In this document: positions 11,608 through 22,515 of the stretch, piece after piece
Position numbering within the stretch: position 1 is the stretch's first letter
Layout: each line of letters opens with the position of its first letter
Origin: Euptelea pleiosperma
Taxonomy: Eukaryota > Streptophyta > Magnoliopsida > Ranunculales > Eupteleaceae
Direction: 5' to 3'
Length of the DNA stretch: 64,000 bases
Assembly (NCBI GenBank): GCA_035048495.1
Contig: CM068540.1
Span: 13,004,829-13,068,828 of the forward strand
Translations under genes and position numbers: made by a program
Notes under the pieces: generated by a model
Told to the model about the DNA's origin: nothing
Databases searched by the model: none
Seen by the model: only the letters and a program-made list of their open reading frames with translations

Positions 11608-12876
11608 TATTATATACATATGGGATCAGATCGGATCGGACTTGGAATTGATCCAATCATATCAGATTGGTTCCGAAACTGAATTTTATTGATCCGATCG
11701 GGTCCGGATTGGGTCCGAATCACTTAGATTTCTTATCGGATCGATACCAAATCAGTACCAATCCGACTTGAACCTGATCCATTGCCAGCCCTAGAGACAA
11801 CCGTCCTGTTTTGTTATATATATATTATATACAGAAAATTTCTTAAACAAAAAATAATTTTAAACTATTTACAAAAACAGATATAATTTTTAAAAATTTA
11901 CAAAAAAAGTAACTAGACGCCCTGACAAATATTAAGACTGAAAAAGTTGACAAACGTCATTTTAAAGGGCGTCTGTACCTGATAAACGCCCTTTAAAAGG
12001 GCGTTTTCCCATTGAGGAGTAAACTTTGTCACAATACAAGCCGCGTGGCATGCCCACGCACACTCTTAGTGGATGCTAACCGTGTAGATGTTTGGCCAAT
12101 CACTAGGTGTACCTATACACCAAAAATAAACATGATAAGTGGTTTAGAAGTGGATTGAAGTTATTTTTTGTATAGTTTATATGTCGGGTCAATATCTGAT
12201 CAGTATAGGGTCGATCCGGTACCGATCCAATAAGAGATCAGATTGACAATCTTTGATCCAATACCGATCTGATAAGTAAAAATAAGGTTCCAGACACAGA
12301 TTTTTCAGATCGGATCGGATGGGATCGACCGGATCGGATGGGATCTCCGGGTCGATCCGTTCCATTACCAGCCCTAGCGGTGAGTAACAAAAATGACTAT
12401 ACCTCTACGACGTTTGATCCATTGCATTATTTGGACGGCTAGAAAGATCATCTTTTTAATTCTCAAGAGTTTGTTAGATTGACATCATTATTTTCATCGG
12501 TTCAGAGCATGTTGACCAATCAAATGGTAGCACCTCCCTGTTGACTTAGTTTTAGCCTTTAGGTACTCTTTTCCTTTCCCTCCACGGTTTAAATCTAGTA
12601 GTAGTCATTTAGCATACCGATATCCCACAAATGCCACGTGGCATTCTTTCACGCCCACTGACCGACGAATGTTTGTCCCATTCCTTTGTCGACTACACAC
12701 CAAACATCAGCCAGATTTGGTTGGATTTGATCACTTTTTCATCGTAGCTTGGAATTCATCCCTAGGTCTGTTGAAGAAGCCTATGATGAAAAAAAAAATG
12801 CTCAAATCCAACAGCTAGAAATCACCAATCGGACTGATTTTGAGTACGTAGGTCCACGAAAGAATAAACAAAATTA
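11608..12876. other. Degenerate repeat DNA with hAT-type ends
   Basis: Two GATCGG-rich tracts (about 11625-11795 and 12185-12377) each end in CCAGCCCTA, a typical hAT terminal motif, in the same orientation. No matching opposite terminus was found. Around 11960-12010 there is a short inverted repeat built on GGGCGT/ACGCCC. Nothing coding is seen. Confidence 0.35.
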
Positions 12877-13205
12877 GGGTATTTTAATGACATCCCCTTG
12901 AAATCTAAAAGTAATTGGTAATACCCCCTTATACTTTTAAGCTTCAGAACTACCCCTCTTGACCTAGTTTAACAGTGGTTGACTTAAGTTAAAACGGATT
13001 TGAATAACACATCATTAGCATTCTAGTAGCAATATTATGGTCCTTTCATTGGTGCATTAACAGGCGCATGATGCATGTCACAGTAAAACGTTAGTCAAAT
13101 GATGGTAATGGTAAAATTGGTCAAGGGGTAATTCTAAAGTTTGAAAGTATGAGGGGCTATTACTAATTACTTTCAAATTTCAGTGGGGGTGTTACTAAAA
13201 TACCC
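12877..13205. mobile_element. MITE, family B copy 1
   Basis: Long imperfect terminal inverted repeats (about 90 bp) start GGGTATTTTA and contain TAATTGGTAATACCCC. The flanking 9-mers match at 6 of 9 positions, a possible decayed duplication. The interior carries GCATGATGCATG-like sequence shared, inverted, with copy 2. No ORF. Confidence 0.65.
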
Positions 13206-13483
13206 AAAAACTAACAGTACAAAGAAGGCCAGCCTCATGAGCACAACAAATAACCGCTTATAATGTATGTGCGTGGTCGTCAGGTCCCAAACTTTGAAGG
13301 ATCCCAAGCATCACATCCTTAAGGTGCCAGCTTGCTCGGTTGGTAAAGTTTGTGGGCGATGATACCATAGACCTGAGTTCAATACCCACCTTCACCGTTA
13401 CTGATCTTTTTATAAAACAAAAAAAAAAAAACAGGCTTACGTATCAAAAAACAGAAAAAAGGTATCACATCCTTATATTAAAA

Positions 13484-13876
13484 GGGTCGGACTCCGTTGA
13501 CAGATCTAAAATAACAGACAAAATGACAGGGACACAATATAAGCCACGTGGCACACTGTTACAGGACTCTGCCCGTATGGATGCTTTTCCTATCCCATGG
13601 TGGACCTACAAACCAAAAATCAGCCTCATTAGTGATTTATAGACTTTGGATTTGACGTATTTTCGCGGTCTGATCTCAACTGTGGGAATTTGAGCAGTAT
13701 TTGAGGTACAAAGATGCAATACTTATAAATCACTAATCAAGCTGATTTTTGGTTTGTAGGTCGACCATGGGATAGGACAAACATCCGTACGGTCAGAGTC
13801 CTGTAACAGTGTGCCACCTGGCTTATATTATGTCCCTGTTTACCCATCATTTTGGATTTGTCAACGGAGCCGACCC
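13484..13876. mobile_element. Foldback MITE, family A, with 8-bp target duplication
   Basis: A 393-bp, almost fully palindromic element with GGGTCGG termini and perfect flanking duplications 'tattaaaa' at 13476-13483 and 13877-13884. The left arm carries the G-box palindrome GCCACGTGGC (13543-13552), and the right arm has a one-base variant. An 8-bp duplication is typical of hAT transposons, so hAT is the most likely driver. This is the type copy for the degraded relatives below. Confidence 0.85.
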
Positions 13877-13964
13877 TATTAAAAGAACAAACTAGCTAGA
13901 TTTCTGCAATATCATTTTTTTTGTCATTAGCAATGTATTAGCCGATATTGATAAATAGTTCTTG

Positions 13965-14301
13965 GGTATTTTAGTAACACCCTTGCAATTTGCAAGTAAT
14001 TGGTAATACCCCTTATACTTTCAAATTTTAGGACTACCCCCTAGTTTAACTATCATTTGACTAACGTTGAAACATGACATGCATCATGCGCCTGTTAATG
14101 CACCTATGAAAGGACCATAATATTATGAGTACGTACAATACCAACGACTACGTACAATACCAACGACGTGTGATTCAAGTTCATTTTAACTTAAGTCAAC
14201 CACTGTTAAACTAAGTCAAGGGGGGTAATTTTAAAGTTTGAAAGTATAAAGGCGTATTACTAATTACTTACAAATTTCAAAGGGGTGTTACTAAAATTCC
14301 C
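13965..14301. mobile_element. MITE, family B copy 2
   Basis: Same termini as copy 1, with the interior inverted relative to it. The flanking 9-mers match at 6 of 9 positions. It contains a local duplication of 'acgtacaataccaacgac' at about 14133-14168. Confidence 0.65.
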
Positions 14302-14559
14302 TAAGTTTTTAAATGGTCAGTTGTAATGGGTCACATCATGCACATTTGCATAGAAAAGAGTCAGAATAAGATTTTTATTTTTAAATAACATAAATATAGT
14401 AAAATAACTGTTATTTTCCAAAAATAAGGGCTGTTATAACTGAGTATTTTTTTTAACAGTGCATAATTCTGAAAAGCTTTATCTGATGTTTAATTCTAAG
14501 AGATTACAGGCGGCAATCAGCCCAGGGACTATAATCTAAACCATCTATTATTGTCTCGA

Positions 14560-14923
14560 CCATAGTTTAAAAACGGCTGTTATAACGAAAATAATAGCTG
14601 TTATAACGGTTTCAGACCTCCCCCGGTACGTTATGTACCGTTTTAACACTCAGAAAATAATGGCCGTTATTTCCGTTACAATGGCCATTATTTTCTATTA
14701 TAATGAAAAAGCGACCGTTATTTTCTTAAAAAAAATTGTTAAAAAAACGTCTGTTACTTTTAGTTATAATGGATTTTGAATTTTGAATTTTCACATTGTT
14801 TTCCCAGTTATTTCTTGTTTTTGCACTTGTACGTTACAATCCGTTATAATGGCTGTTATAAGGGAAAAGTCGGTAATATCCCCAGTCTGTTATACAGTTA
14901 TAACGGCCACTTTTAAACCTTGG
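14560..14923. mobile_element. MITE-like element built of GTTATAACGG repeats
   Basis: Termini CCATAGTTTAAAAACGGCTG and, on the reverse strand, CCAAGGTTTAAAAGTGGCCG form about 25 bp of inverted repeat. The interior consists of many degenerate copies of TTATAACGGCCGTTAT in both orientations. No target duplication is visible. Confidence 0.6.
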
Positions 14924-15556
14924 TCCCACCATTAGCATGTGGGTCCGTGAAATCGACACACCGATTTGGCACTTCTATAGGGAATGTGGCATCAATCATT
15001 GATTGGATCTCACCAATCACCATGGTGGATTGCCTTTAAGAATAAGGTTGTCGGTTAATACCGATTGGCTTAGAGTTTGATCAGTGTAATTTTATTCAAT
15101 GGGTCGGGCTCAGGGCACCAACCAACTCACCGATAGTATCACTCACCAAAAGAAACTGTAGATTGCCTTTTCATCCAACAGCTACTCTCTGCTTTTCAGA
15201 AGAATCTGATTTTTGCGCGGAAAGAAGAACTGCCAAGCCAAGCCGATTGTTGGGCACGACTCTGCCGATTGAAAAAGCAATGGCACATTAAATAGGGGAT
15301 ACGTGTCCACAGCACGTTTTCTCTCTTGTGTTTGCTGCCTCGATTGAATTGCAGTCTTTCTTCTTCGTCACTTCGATTTTTCTCAGTTCTTGTTGGAGTT
15401 TGTTGTGGGAGTTCATTAGGTCGTCTTCTTGTTCAAACATATCAGTTACTCTCTATCGATATAGTTGGAGGGTTCACTACATTACCACTTAAAACCGACT
15501 ATTGAAATACATTCGGAAATTTTAAAACAGATTCTTCGTTACTATAGTTTCCCAAA
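14924..15556. other. Intergenic stretch, no clear feature
   Basis: About 630 bp. A pyrimidine-rich part near 15300-15420 looks like a plant 5-prime UTR, but no coding exon follows. Confidence 0.3.
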
Positions 15557-15922
15557 GGGTCAGGTTCGGGGGACAACCATTTAGACGGACCCACATAGAA
15601 GATGAATCAATGGCTGATTTTCTCCTCACCATGTAGATCACCCCAGCAAAAAATCAGCCCATTCTGAAATTTCTAACCCCATCAAATGTGGTTCAAATGT
15701 GGTTTTCAAGTTACACGGAAATAATAGACAGTCCATATATAATTCTTCTACTTCTAAACCAGCCCACGAATATCGAAATTATTTGAATTTTTTTGAGGAT
15801 GATCTCCTCACCATTAGATGTCATCCACATCAAAAATCAGCCATTGATTCATATTCTAAGTGGGTCAGCCAAATGGTTGTCAAAAATAGTACTCAAAAAT
15901 GGTTGTCTGCCGATTCCAACCC
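15557..15922. mobile_element. MITE, family C copy 1
   Basis: A 366-bp element with GGGTCAGG/ccaaccc termini related to family A. Flanking 8-mers 'ttcccaaa' and 'tttccaaa' match at 7 of 8 positions. The arms contain ATGGCTGATTTT and GATGATCTCCTCACC in inverted arrangement. Related copies are at 16739-17045 and 32981-33333. Confidence 0.7.
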
Positions 15923-16151
15923 TTTCCAAAAAGGGGAGAGGCTTCAATGCGCCAGGTTCACACAGACCAAACAAAATGGCCGCCCTGGTCAAGTTGTGCC
16001 CCCTCTTCAATTTCAAAAGTAAGAAAAATAAAAAAATTCAAAATCCACTAGCCAGGGTGAGTAGGGCCATTTTGTTTGGTCTATGCATCCCTGGAGCATA
16101 GAAGCTTATCCCTCCAAAAACAGCCCCCTAACTTTACAACAAGGTAGGTAA

Positions 16152-16200
16152 CTTAATCACGAGAAAACCCTAAACCCTAAACCCTTAATCACGAGAAAAC
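16152..16200. repeat. Short telomere-type repeat between 17-bp duplications
   Basis: About two and a half units of the plant telomere repeat CCCTAAA (16167-16183) sit between two identical copies of 'cttaatcacgagaaaac' (16152-16168 and 16184-16200). The second copy spans the target duplication and first bases of the MITE at 16193. Confidence 0.75.
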
Positions 16201-16371
16201 TTTTGAAGTGGCGGAAATTTAGAAGCTGCGATCCTGCGCACAGTCATATTGCAGCAGCTACCCAAGTGTCGGGCTATGGTGTTGCGCCAGGTTAACACCA
16301 GTGTACCTGCTGCAATATGATTGGGCGCAGGATTGCCTCTCCTAAATTTCGGCCGCTTCAAAAAATTTCTC
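16193..16371. mobile_element. MULE-like MITE, family D, 9-bp target duplication
   Basis: A 179-bp near-perfect palindrome. Termini are GAGAAAACTTTTGAAGTGGC and its complement. Flanking 9-mers 'cttaatcac' and 'cttaattac' differ at one base. A 9-bp duplication is characteristic of Mutator-like elements. A partial relative lies at 16645-16680. Confidence 0.8.
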
Positions 16372-16738
16372 CTTAATTACGATCTTTACTTGATCATCAC
16401 ATTCATCACACGTGCTCTACTAATTAAAGAGGAATGCTAACTACACGTGTTCCAGTCCATGTCCTTAAAGTGATGACACGTGGATATTATTAATTATAAC
16501 AAGCACTATACTAGAAAGCAACGCCCAAAAGAGTTGCATAGATGTAATCTGCAAAAAGATGAGAAAAAATTATTAATTTTAATTCAGGGTATGGTTTTCG
16601 AGAAAATTTCACTTGTCTTTTATGGTTTGGATCTCTGCAACATCGTGCCGCTTCAAAAATTTTCTCCCTGGCTAGCAACATTTCTCTTATAAAAACTAGC
16701 AAATCCTGTTAATGATTTTAAAATTTTAAAATTTAAAA

Positions 16739-17045
16739 GGGTCGGGCTTGGGGGACACCTATTTTTGACATCCATTTTGGCGTAGCCACATAGAAGATGA
16801 AGCAATGGCTGATTTTTGGTGAGGATGATCTTTATGGTGAGGAGATTATCCTCATAAAAATTCAAATCATTCTGATATTCATAGACTGGTTTAGAAGCTG
16901 AAGAATTATAGACCATCATTTTTTACCGTGTAACTTGAAATCCACATTTGATGGGGTTAGAAATTTCAGAATGGGCTGATTTTTTATTGGGGAGATCTAT
17001 ATGTGGGTAGGCTAAAATGGGTGTCAAAAATGGGTGTGCGGGCTT
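16739..17045. mobile_element. MITE, family C copy 2
   Basis: Starts GGGTCGGGCTTGG. The arms match copy 1 in the opposite order. The right end is degraded, so the boundary is approximate. Confidence 0.55.
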
Positions 17046-17207
17046 ATAAAAAAAAAGGTTAAGACAAAAAATATTGACAAATAAAGTAAGACAACTTTAA
17101 ATTCTCTTTATTTGTGTCTTGTGTTCATCATTCTCCGTCTTCATCGTCACCCAGTATTGGTTGGGGGTAATTTGAAATGAATAGAACTGTACTCATGGAT
17201 GTCCGTG

Positions 17208-17535
17208 AGCAAAGTTGATGATGGAAATTAGTATTAGCCCCGCGGCACAATCTTGGAGATCACTGGCCGTATGGATGTTTGGCTCATCCATACGTGGACC
17301 TACATACCGAATATCAGGCCTATTACTGACGATTGGAGAAGTTTCCATGAATTGACTTTTAACAGTGAATTTGAGCATTATTGGGGATATAAAGATCCAA
17401 AAGGTTTGAAATCACTAATCAAATTGATATTCGGTATGCAGGATCACTTAAGGATGGGCCAAATATCCATACGGTCAGTGGTCTCTAAAAGAGTGCAACG
17501 TGGGTCAGACTGTGGTCCATCATCAACTTTGCTGA
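17208..17535. mobile_element. Foldback MITE, family A, divergent
   Basis: The arms are mutually inverted: AGCAAAGTTGATGATGG at the left reappears reverse-complemented at 17519-17535. The shared family-A core (GTATGGATGTTTGG, GTGGACCTACA, AAATCACTAATC) is present. The G-box is degraded. Confidence 0.65.
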
Positions 17536-17610
17536 CATACTCTGTCAGCAGAGTTCTACTCATATGAATTCTATTATGCGAACCAACATATCGTCCAGAT
17601 TCATTTTTAT

Positions 17611-17945
17611 GGACAACAATATGAGCCATGTGGCACACATTTAGAGACTACTGACAGAATGGATGTCTGGCCCATCTGTAGGTGTACGTGGACGTACATA
17701 CTATTATACTAAAACCCATCCTCATTACTGATTTCTAACATTTGGATCTCAGTATATCCAAAATAATGTGTGTTCCAATGGTGAAGAATAAATCCATTAT
17801 AGACTCCAATCCAATGGTTAGAAATCATTAGATCGGGGTCGTTTTTGGTCTGTAGGTCCACCTAGGGATGGACCAAACATACATATGGTCAGTGGTTTCT
17901 AAGAATCTATCATGTGGCTCATACTGTAAGCAGTCATCAACGTCC
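17611..17945. mobile_element. Foldback MITE, family A, divergent
   Basis: It begins near ACAATATGAGCCATGTGGC and ends near CATGTGGCTCATACTGTAA, with the two-armed family-A layout between. The exact termini are unclear. Confidence 0.6.
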
Positions 17946-18067
17946 GTCGTCAAAGATTTACTTCTATTTCGCGGTAATTAACTGTACCTAGATCTATATC
18001 TGATGAAAAAATATTTGATGTATACCCATCGACATCAAACTTGAAGTCCAAGTCCTAGATCTTTGCT

Positions 18068-18505
18068 GACTGACAACAATATGAGCCACGTGGTAGACTC
18101 TTAGAGGAGAAATGTTTTGAAGCGGCAGGATTTTTGAAGCACATATACCCATGGTTACTTTTTAGAAAGTTTTTTTTTAAATCAAATCCTAAACCCAGGT
18201 ATCTGGGCGATCATTGGGAGCATGATTGCCGCTTCAAAAATCCCACCACTTCAAAAAAATTCTCCTCTTAGAGATCACTGACCATATGGATGTTTTGGCG
18301 CAACCTTAAGTGAACCTACAGACCAAAAATTTGCCTTATCAGTGATTTCTAAGCGTTGGATTACCCTGGAATTTGATCATTTTTTGGGTAAAAATAACTA
18401 ATCAGGCTGATTTTTGGTATGTAGATCCACCTAGGGATGGGCCAAACATCCATATGGTCAATGGTGTCTAAGAGTCTGCCATGTGGCTCATAGCTACCTA
18501 TGAGT
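18068..18505. mobile_element. Foldback MITE, family A, interrupted by a family-D MITE
   Basis: The left arm starts at ACAATATGAGCCACGTGG and the right arm ends at CATGTGGCTCATAG. The element at 18107-18264 interrupts the left arm, which resumes exactly after the 9-bp duplication. Confidence 0.65.
18107..18264. mobile_element. MULE-like MITE, family D, with perfect 9-bp duplication
   Basis: A 158-bp element, GAGAAATGTTTTGAAGCGGC to CCACTTCAAAAAAATTCTC, flanked by identical 'ctcttagag' at 18098-18106 and 18265-18273. Same family as 16193-16371. Confidence 0.85.
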
Positions 18506-19068
18506 GTCTGGCTTATCGTTAGTAGTCAAAAAAATTGTTTTTCATTGGTGATCTATGGCAATTGCTTTGAGCATTTTTCATTGGTGATTTTTTTTTAATA
18601 AGTTTTATTGGTGATTTCTAATCATTTGGGTTACGATTATTATTATTTTTTTTTTTGTGATACTAAAATCCAATGGTTAGAAATAACTAATCGACTTGAA
18701 TTGTAACAGGAAGGTCCACAAAGGTTTGGGCTAAACATAGGGCTATCAAAGAGCCGGGTCAGGGTAGGGCCTAGCCCAACCCTAGCCTTACCCTCACTTA
18801 TAAAGGTGAGGCCCTAGCCTTGTCCTAGCCCTTAGAGGGCCTAAACTGGCTAGGCCCTAGCCCTACCCTCAAGGGCCAGGGTCGGGTCAGGGTAGGGCTA
18901 GGGCTTAAAAGAAAAATATTAAAAATATAAAAATATTTAATAGAACCTCGGCTTGGTAACGTGTTTCCTTGGTTTAATCTTATATAGATTTTTCAATGAA
19001 TGATCATAATTTTAAAAATTAACTTTCTTTCCTCTCTTTTTTCTTTCTTTCTCTTCTTTTTCACCTTT

Positions 19069-22000
19069 TGTCACGCCTCGAATCCAAATACCCAGATACG
19101 ATCTGAAAATTCGTGGGTCGACCCGTACCCGAACCCAGAGGTGATCCATGAATGTCCCATAGTGGTCCAATTAGGTAAATTAGACTACTAAGCTTCATTC
19201 GAAAATCAACTAAAAAAAAAGAAAAGTCTAGATGTAGAAAGCAAATAATTCAAATAATTAATAATTCAAATAATTCAATCAATCAACTAAATCTGGCAAG
19301 ATGAAGGTGGTGAGAACATGCTCTCAATCAAAGGACTACATGTCCCTGAAAATAAATAAGGTTTTAAAACAATCAAAATAAAGTCTTCTAAAGTATGGGG
19401 TAGACTCCCAAATCATCGCCGATCTCCTCGAATGCACCGGAGTCTTTAGCCTCAAAATCATCTCACATACTCGGCTCTTAAAATCTGAAAATGGTATCGG
19501 TGTAGCACCATGAGCCGAGGCTCAGTAATACAACAATGTGCATGGTATGATATCATACTATACAAGTTTTTAACCAAGGTATGCATCTCAATCATATAAT
19601 AAGGATGACATGAATATGAGAATGAATACAAGTAAGTACGAGATGCAAATGCAACTAGTACCCATAACCACATAGGGTCTCCATCTCCTTTCCGCACTAG
19701 AAGCGATCTCATCGACCCATCTACAGGATATAATAACGTCTGGGGCCTTTCACCCTAGGGTACCGAACCCTAATTAATTGATAAAATTAATATAAACGTA
19801 TACAATATACTTCAACCCCATTCCCTTATGCACTTCTTATATAAAATGACGTGATGATCATAGTATGATAACAAGATGGTACTAGGGTTACATGGCATAT
19901 GTACACATGTATTTAACATTTAAATAAGAATATAAAATAAACACATGATCATCAGGAGTAATAAAATGAGTGTGAACTAGGATTAAACAACATAAATAAC
20001 ATGTAAATAATCACCAAAGATCACGATCAACATCGATTAACAATATAATTGAAGGTCTCAAGAGAATCCAACACACCATGGCCGAACCCTATGAGGGATC
20101 CATGATACAAGGTTGAACCCTAAAGAGGGATCCAAGACACATGGGTGGGATCCCCATGTATACAAGTATAGGTCAAATCATTTCGGGTTTAGTCAAACAA
20201 CAAGGGCTAAACCCCTTAATATTCAATAAGTCATGACTGAACCACTAAGGGTTCCCAAGGCCATTAATCGTTCAAAATTCAAGAAATAAGTAGTTCACAG
20301 AAAATATAGTTTCTTGTAAAAATTATAACTAAATAAATATAAATTAAAAAAAATACAAACTTAACAGATTTAAAAACTAGATTCACAGAAGTTTTTAAGA
20401 AAAATAAATAGAAAAATATTCAGATTCAATATATAGGTCGAAACCCTTAATAAAATGGGCCGGACAGAATCTGAAATTCTGAGTTTAACAGAAAAGTCCC
20501 GTACATTTGAAAAATCATAATTTAATAAATACAAATAAAAAAAAATACAAACTCAAAGGTTTTAGAAACTAGATTGATAAAGGTATTTAGAAAAAATAAT
20601 TAAAAAAATATTTAGATTAAAAATATAGATCTAAATCTCAAGTGAAGTGGACCGTGTAAAATCTGAAATTCTGTATTTTACAGAAAAGTCCAGCATGTTT
20701 GAAAAATCATAACTTAATCAATACAAATCAGAAAAATACAAACTCAAAGGTTCTAGAAACTAGATTAATAGAGGTATCTGTGAAAAAAAATTAGAAAAAT
20801 ATTTAGGTTAAAACTATAGATCGAAATCCCATGTGAAATGGACCGTGTAAAATTTAAAATTGTAGTTTTTTTGGTAAAGTCCAACAACCTAAAAAATCAT
20901 AACTTAATCAATACAAATCAGAAAAATACAAACTCAAATTTTTTAGAAACTAGATTGATAGAGGTATCTATGAAAAATAATTAGAAAATATTTAGGTAAA
21001 AAATATAGATCGAAATCCTAAGTGAAGTGGATCAGTGTAAAATCTGAAATTTTGGATTTTTTGTTAAGTCTAACAAATTAGAAAAATCATAACTTAATCA
21101 ATACAAATCAGAAAAATACAAGCTAAACGATTTTAGAAAATAGATTCATAGAGGTATTTAGAAAAAATAATTATAAAAATATTTAAATCATAAAAATATA
21201 ACGAAAATGATAAAGAACATAATCATCTATTATAGGTACAAAATAGACCATGGCCAAACTCATCATAGTTGCCCAAAATAAAGATCAACCCAATAAGAAT
21301 AAAGTAAATATTATTAAAATTAATTTATAATGAGTATCACCCATTATCTAATGAAAGAGAAACCAAATCTTGAAGAAAAACAAGTATAAGATGGATCAAA
21401 CACACTTACCTCAAGGTTTCTTGAACTTTAATGAAAATCAAAAGTTTCTTCAAATTTGAAAGTCATCAGATCGTCCTCTCCTAGGAATATGTTCTTCAAA
21501 TCGGAGTCCCCGTCAATTCTCTCTTCTTGCTCGAGTGCGATCGGTGCTCGGATGAAGGTTTAATGGAACTTTCTCTATTCTTCAATGGAGTTGGGTTTGT
21601 GAAAGCTTCTAAAGCTTTAGAGTTTTTCATAAATAGGTTTAGAGAAGGATTAATGTTTCTATTTTAGTGGAATTCGTAACTATCAAAATGATGACTTTTT
21701 CAACCCTCAAAAACTTATATTTTATACTACTAATGGGTTAGAAATGGGCCCAAGGCCCATATATATCAATAGGTTTTATTTAAGAATATTATTAAGCCCA
21801 AAACTCTCTAAATTGGCCATACGGCCCATCCAACAATCATAACACAAATAATTATAAATTAATTCAATTAAATTATATTATATAATTTAAAATTTCATAC
21901 AATAAGGTATTAACACATGGCACACACATAAATCACAAAAAGTAGTCTAAATACATAAAAATCATAAAAAAATGTTCAAAGCACCGGAAAAATGTTAAAT

Positions 22001-22515
22001 GACATCGGAATGACCCGAAAGTGATTCGCGATTTCACACTCCTATTAAATAAATAAAATATAATTAAATATTAATTTTGAAAAAATATAAGAATTGTATG
22101 AAAGTTCAAAAATTACGCAAATACTATTTTTGTCAAAATCTCCCGAAATCTCCCGCTAGGGTTTTTATGTCTCAAGAAATGTTCTAATTTTTTCGGGTAA
22201 GTTGGGAATGTTAAAATAGAAATATTTTTAGTGTTTCGGGCCCACAAAATAATTTTTTTATAAAAGTTCTGTAATGTTAGCTGGGGAAAGAAAAAGTCCC
22301 CTACAAGTTATTATGCATTATTTTTAGTAAGAATTTAGCTCTAAAAAGCGAATTTCAAAAATAACAAATTTTTCAAAGTTGTCAGAATAAAACCAAATTA
22401 AACATACATACTCAACAATGATATTAAACCATAAAAACAACAATAGAATTCTGAAAAAGGTTTAGGTTTGGTGAATTTACCATAATACCCTAGAACGAAA
22501 GTTCAAGGTGTTACA
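19069..22515 (+). repeat. Large solo LTR (Tekay/Del-like), 3.4 kb
   Basis: Starts TGTCACGCCTCGAATCC and ends GGTGTTACA, termini usual for long Tekay/Del-type gypsy LTRs. It sits inside an Athila LTR. Flanking 5-mers 'ccttt' (19064-19068) and 'ccctt' (22516-22520) differ at one base. No coding region, PBS or second LTR is seen, so a solo LTR is the simplest reading. The lineage assignment is inference from the termini and length. Confidence 0.6.
20293..21190. repeat. Tandem array of about five 190-bp units
   Basis: The motif 'aaaatcataacttaat' or a variant recurs near 20317, 20509, 20701, 20891 and 21081, a spacing of 190-192 bp. Each unit also carries 'aatacaaact' and 'agaaactagatt'. The units are AT-rich and moderately diverged, and lie inside the solo LTR. 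Confidence 0.85.

Noticed and set aside
20293..21190. CRISPR-like array
   Set aside because: The units are long, AT-rich and contiguous without unique spacers, and the genome is a plant.
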